Shown in pieces: positions 63,866-64,000 of a stretch of 64,000 nucleotides of DNA. The stretch lies in the NCBI RefSeq assembly GCF_014650995.1, contig NZ_BMWA01000030.1, positions 41,737 to 105,736 of the forward strand, read 5' to 3'. Origin of the DNA: Streptomyces viridiviolaceus (GTDB lineage: Bacteria > Actinomycetota > Actinomycetes > Streptomycetales > Streptomycetaceae). The first letter of the stretch is position 1; each line of letters opens with the position of its first letter. The position numbers and the translations under genes are program-made. Under the pieces are notes generated by a model. It had not been told where the DNA came from and searched no databases. It saw only the letters and a program-made list of their open reading frames with translations.

Positions 63866-64000
63866 ATGACCGCAGACGGATCGGCCCGCGGGGTGGCGAC
63901 GGTGATGCACGTGCGCTGCCCGGACCGGCTGCCGCAAGCCGCCTACCGGCAGGTCCTGGAACTACTCGCCGGACTCTCACCGGTCGTCCAGGCCCTCCCG
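63866..64000 (+). CDS. Y-family DNA polymerase-like protein, 5' part only
   Basis: Begins at the ATG at 63866 with GGGAGGTG at good spacing and runs off the window. The 45 residues visible (ATVMHVRCPDRLPQAAYRQV, LELLAGLSPVVQALP) match the N-terminus of the Streptomyces DinB/UmuC-like polymerase family, including the VVQALP segment. Catalytic residues are beyond the edge, so the call rests on the N-terminal pattern only. Confidence 0.6.
   Translation, partial: MTADGSARGVATVMHVRCPDRLPQAAYRQVLELLAGLSPVVQALP

Overview
The window is high-GC actinobacterial DNA, almost certainly from a Streptomyces or a close relative. The evidence is third-codon-position GC bias throughout, two WhiB-like proteins, an FtsK-type TraB translocase with a DUF2637/SpdB-like partner, a Ku protein with a Lys-rich tail, an XRE/TPR regulator and frequent GTG/TTG starts with GGAGG-type ribosome sites. 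From about 20 kb onward it reads as the backbone of a large conjugative plasmid (or an integrated one): its own replication genes, partition genes with palindromic sites, transfer genes, and many small ORFs known only from actinomycete plasmids. I see no rRNA, tRNA or CRISPR.

Layout. 0-7 kb: a catabolic cluster (HpaI-type aldolase, Rieske ferredoxin, FadR-type regulator, amidohydrolase, VOC dioxygenase, cupin, quinone-oxidoreductase-like dehydrogenase) whose divergent promoters share one operator-like sequence. 7-14 kb: a PAS/GAF/SpoIIE phosphatase-ATPase, a YrdC-like protein and an isochorismatase-like protein divergent from a decayed MarR gene and an MFS exporter, then a dead substrate-binding-protein gene. 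14.8-19.9 kb: metal uptake, made of an FTR1/P19/cupredoxin iron system behind an iron box and CbtAB cobalt transport behind a cobalamin riboswitch, with a Tn3-type transposase relic between. 20-26.3 kb: replication (two winged-helix Rep-like genes, an iteron-like intergenic region, a Fic/Doc-like toxin-antitoxin pair, DnaB, and a DnaB-adjacent winged-helix protein carrying internal DNA repeats). 26.5-30 kb: regulators (XRE; XRE-TPR; GntR with a P-loop kinase).

30.3-49.6 kb: a long mostly plus-strand transfer and accessory region. It holds WhiB, the SpdB-like coiled-coil membrane protein, TraB with an FtsK-gamma domain, many small zinc-knuckle proteins, a Pycsar-effector-like membrane protein, a diguanylate cyclase, a second WhiB and a plasmid beta clamp. 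Intercistronic hairpins sit just upstream of several starts, and an octamer (GTTTCGGC or its complement) recurs at 21-bp steps in three places. 49.8-51.7 kb: a PadR regulator with a membrane protein. 52-54.5 kb: ParA/ParB, with 16-bp palindromes upstream of parA and inside parB that are the likely parS. 54.7-59.5 kb: a lexA relic, a membrane protein of unknown function and, convergent to it, a 1131-residue caspase-STAND NTPase-glycosyltransferase fusion, the best candidate here for an undescribed conflict (defence/suicide) system. 60-64 kb: an ECF sigma operon, ku, small conserved Streptomyces families, and the start of a Y-family polymerase gene at the right edge.

Functionally the backbone is unusually self-sufficient in DNA metabolism: helicase, beta clamp, Ku and probably a translesion polymerase. 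Operon boundaries are inferred from spacing and overlap; all functions are inferred from sequence features read by eye.
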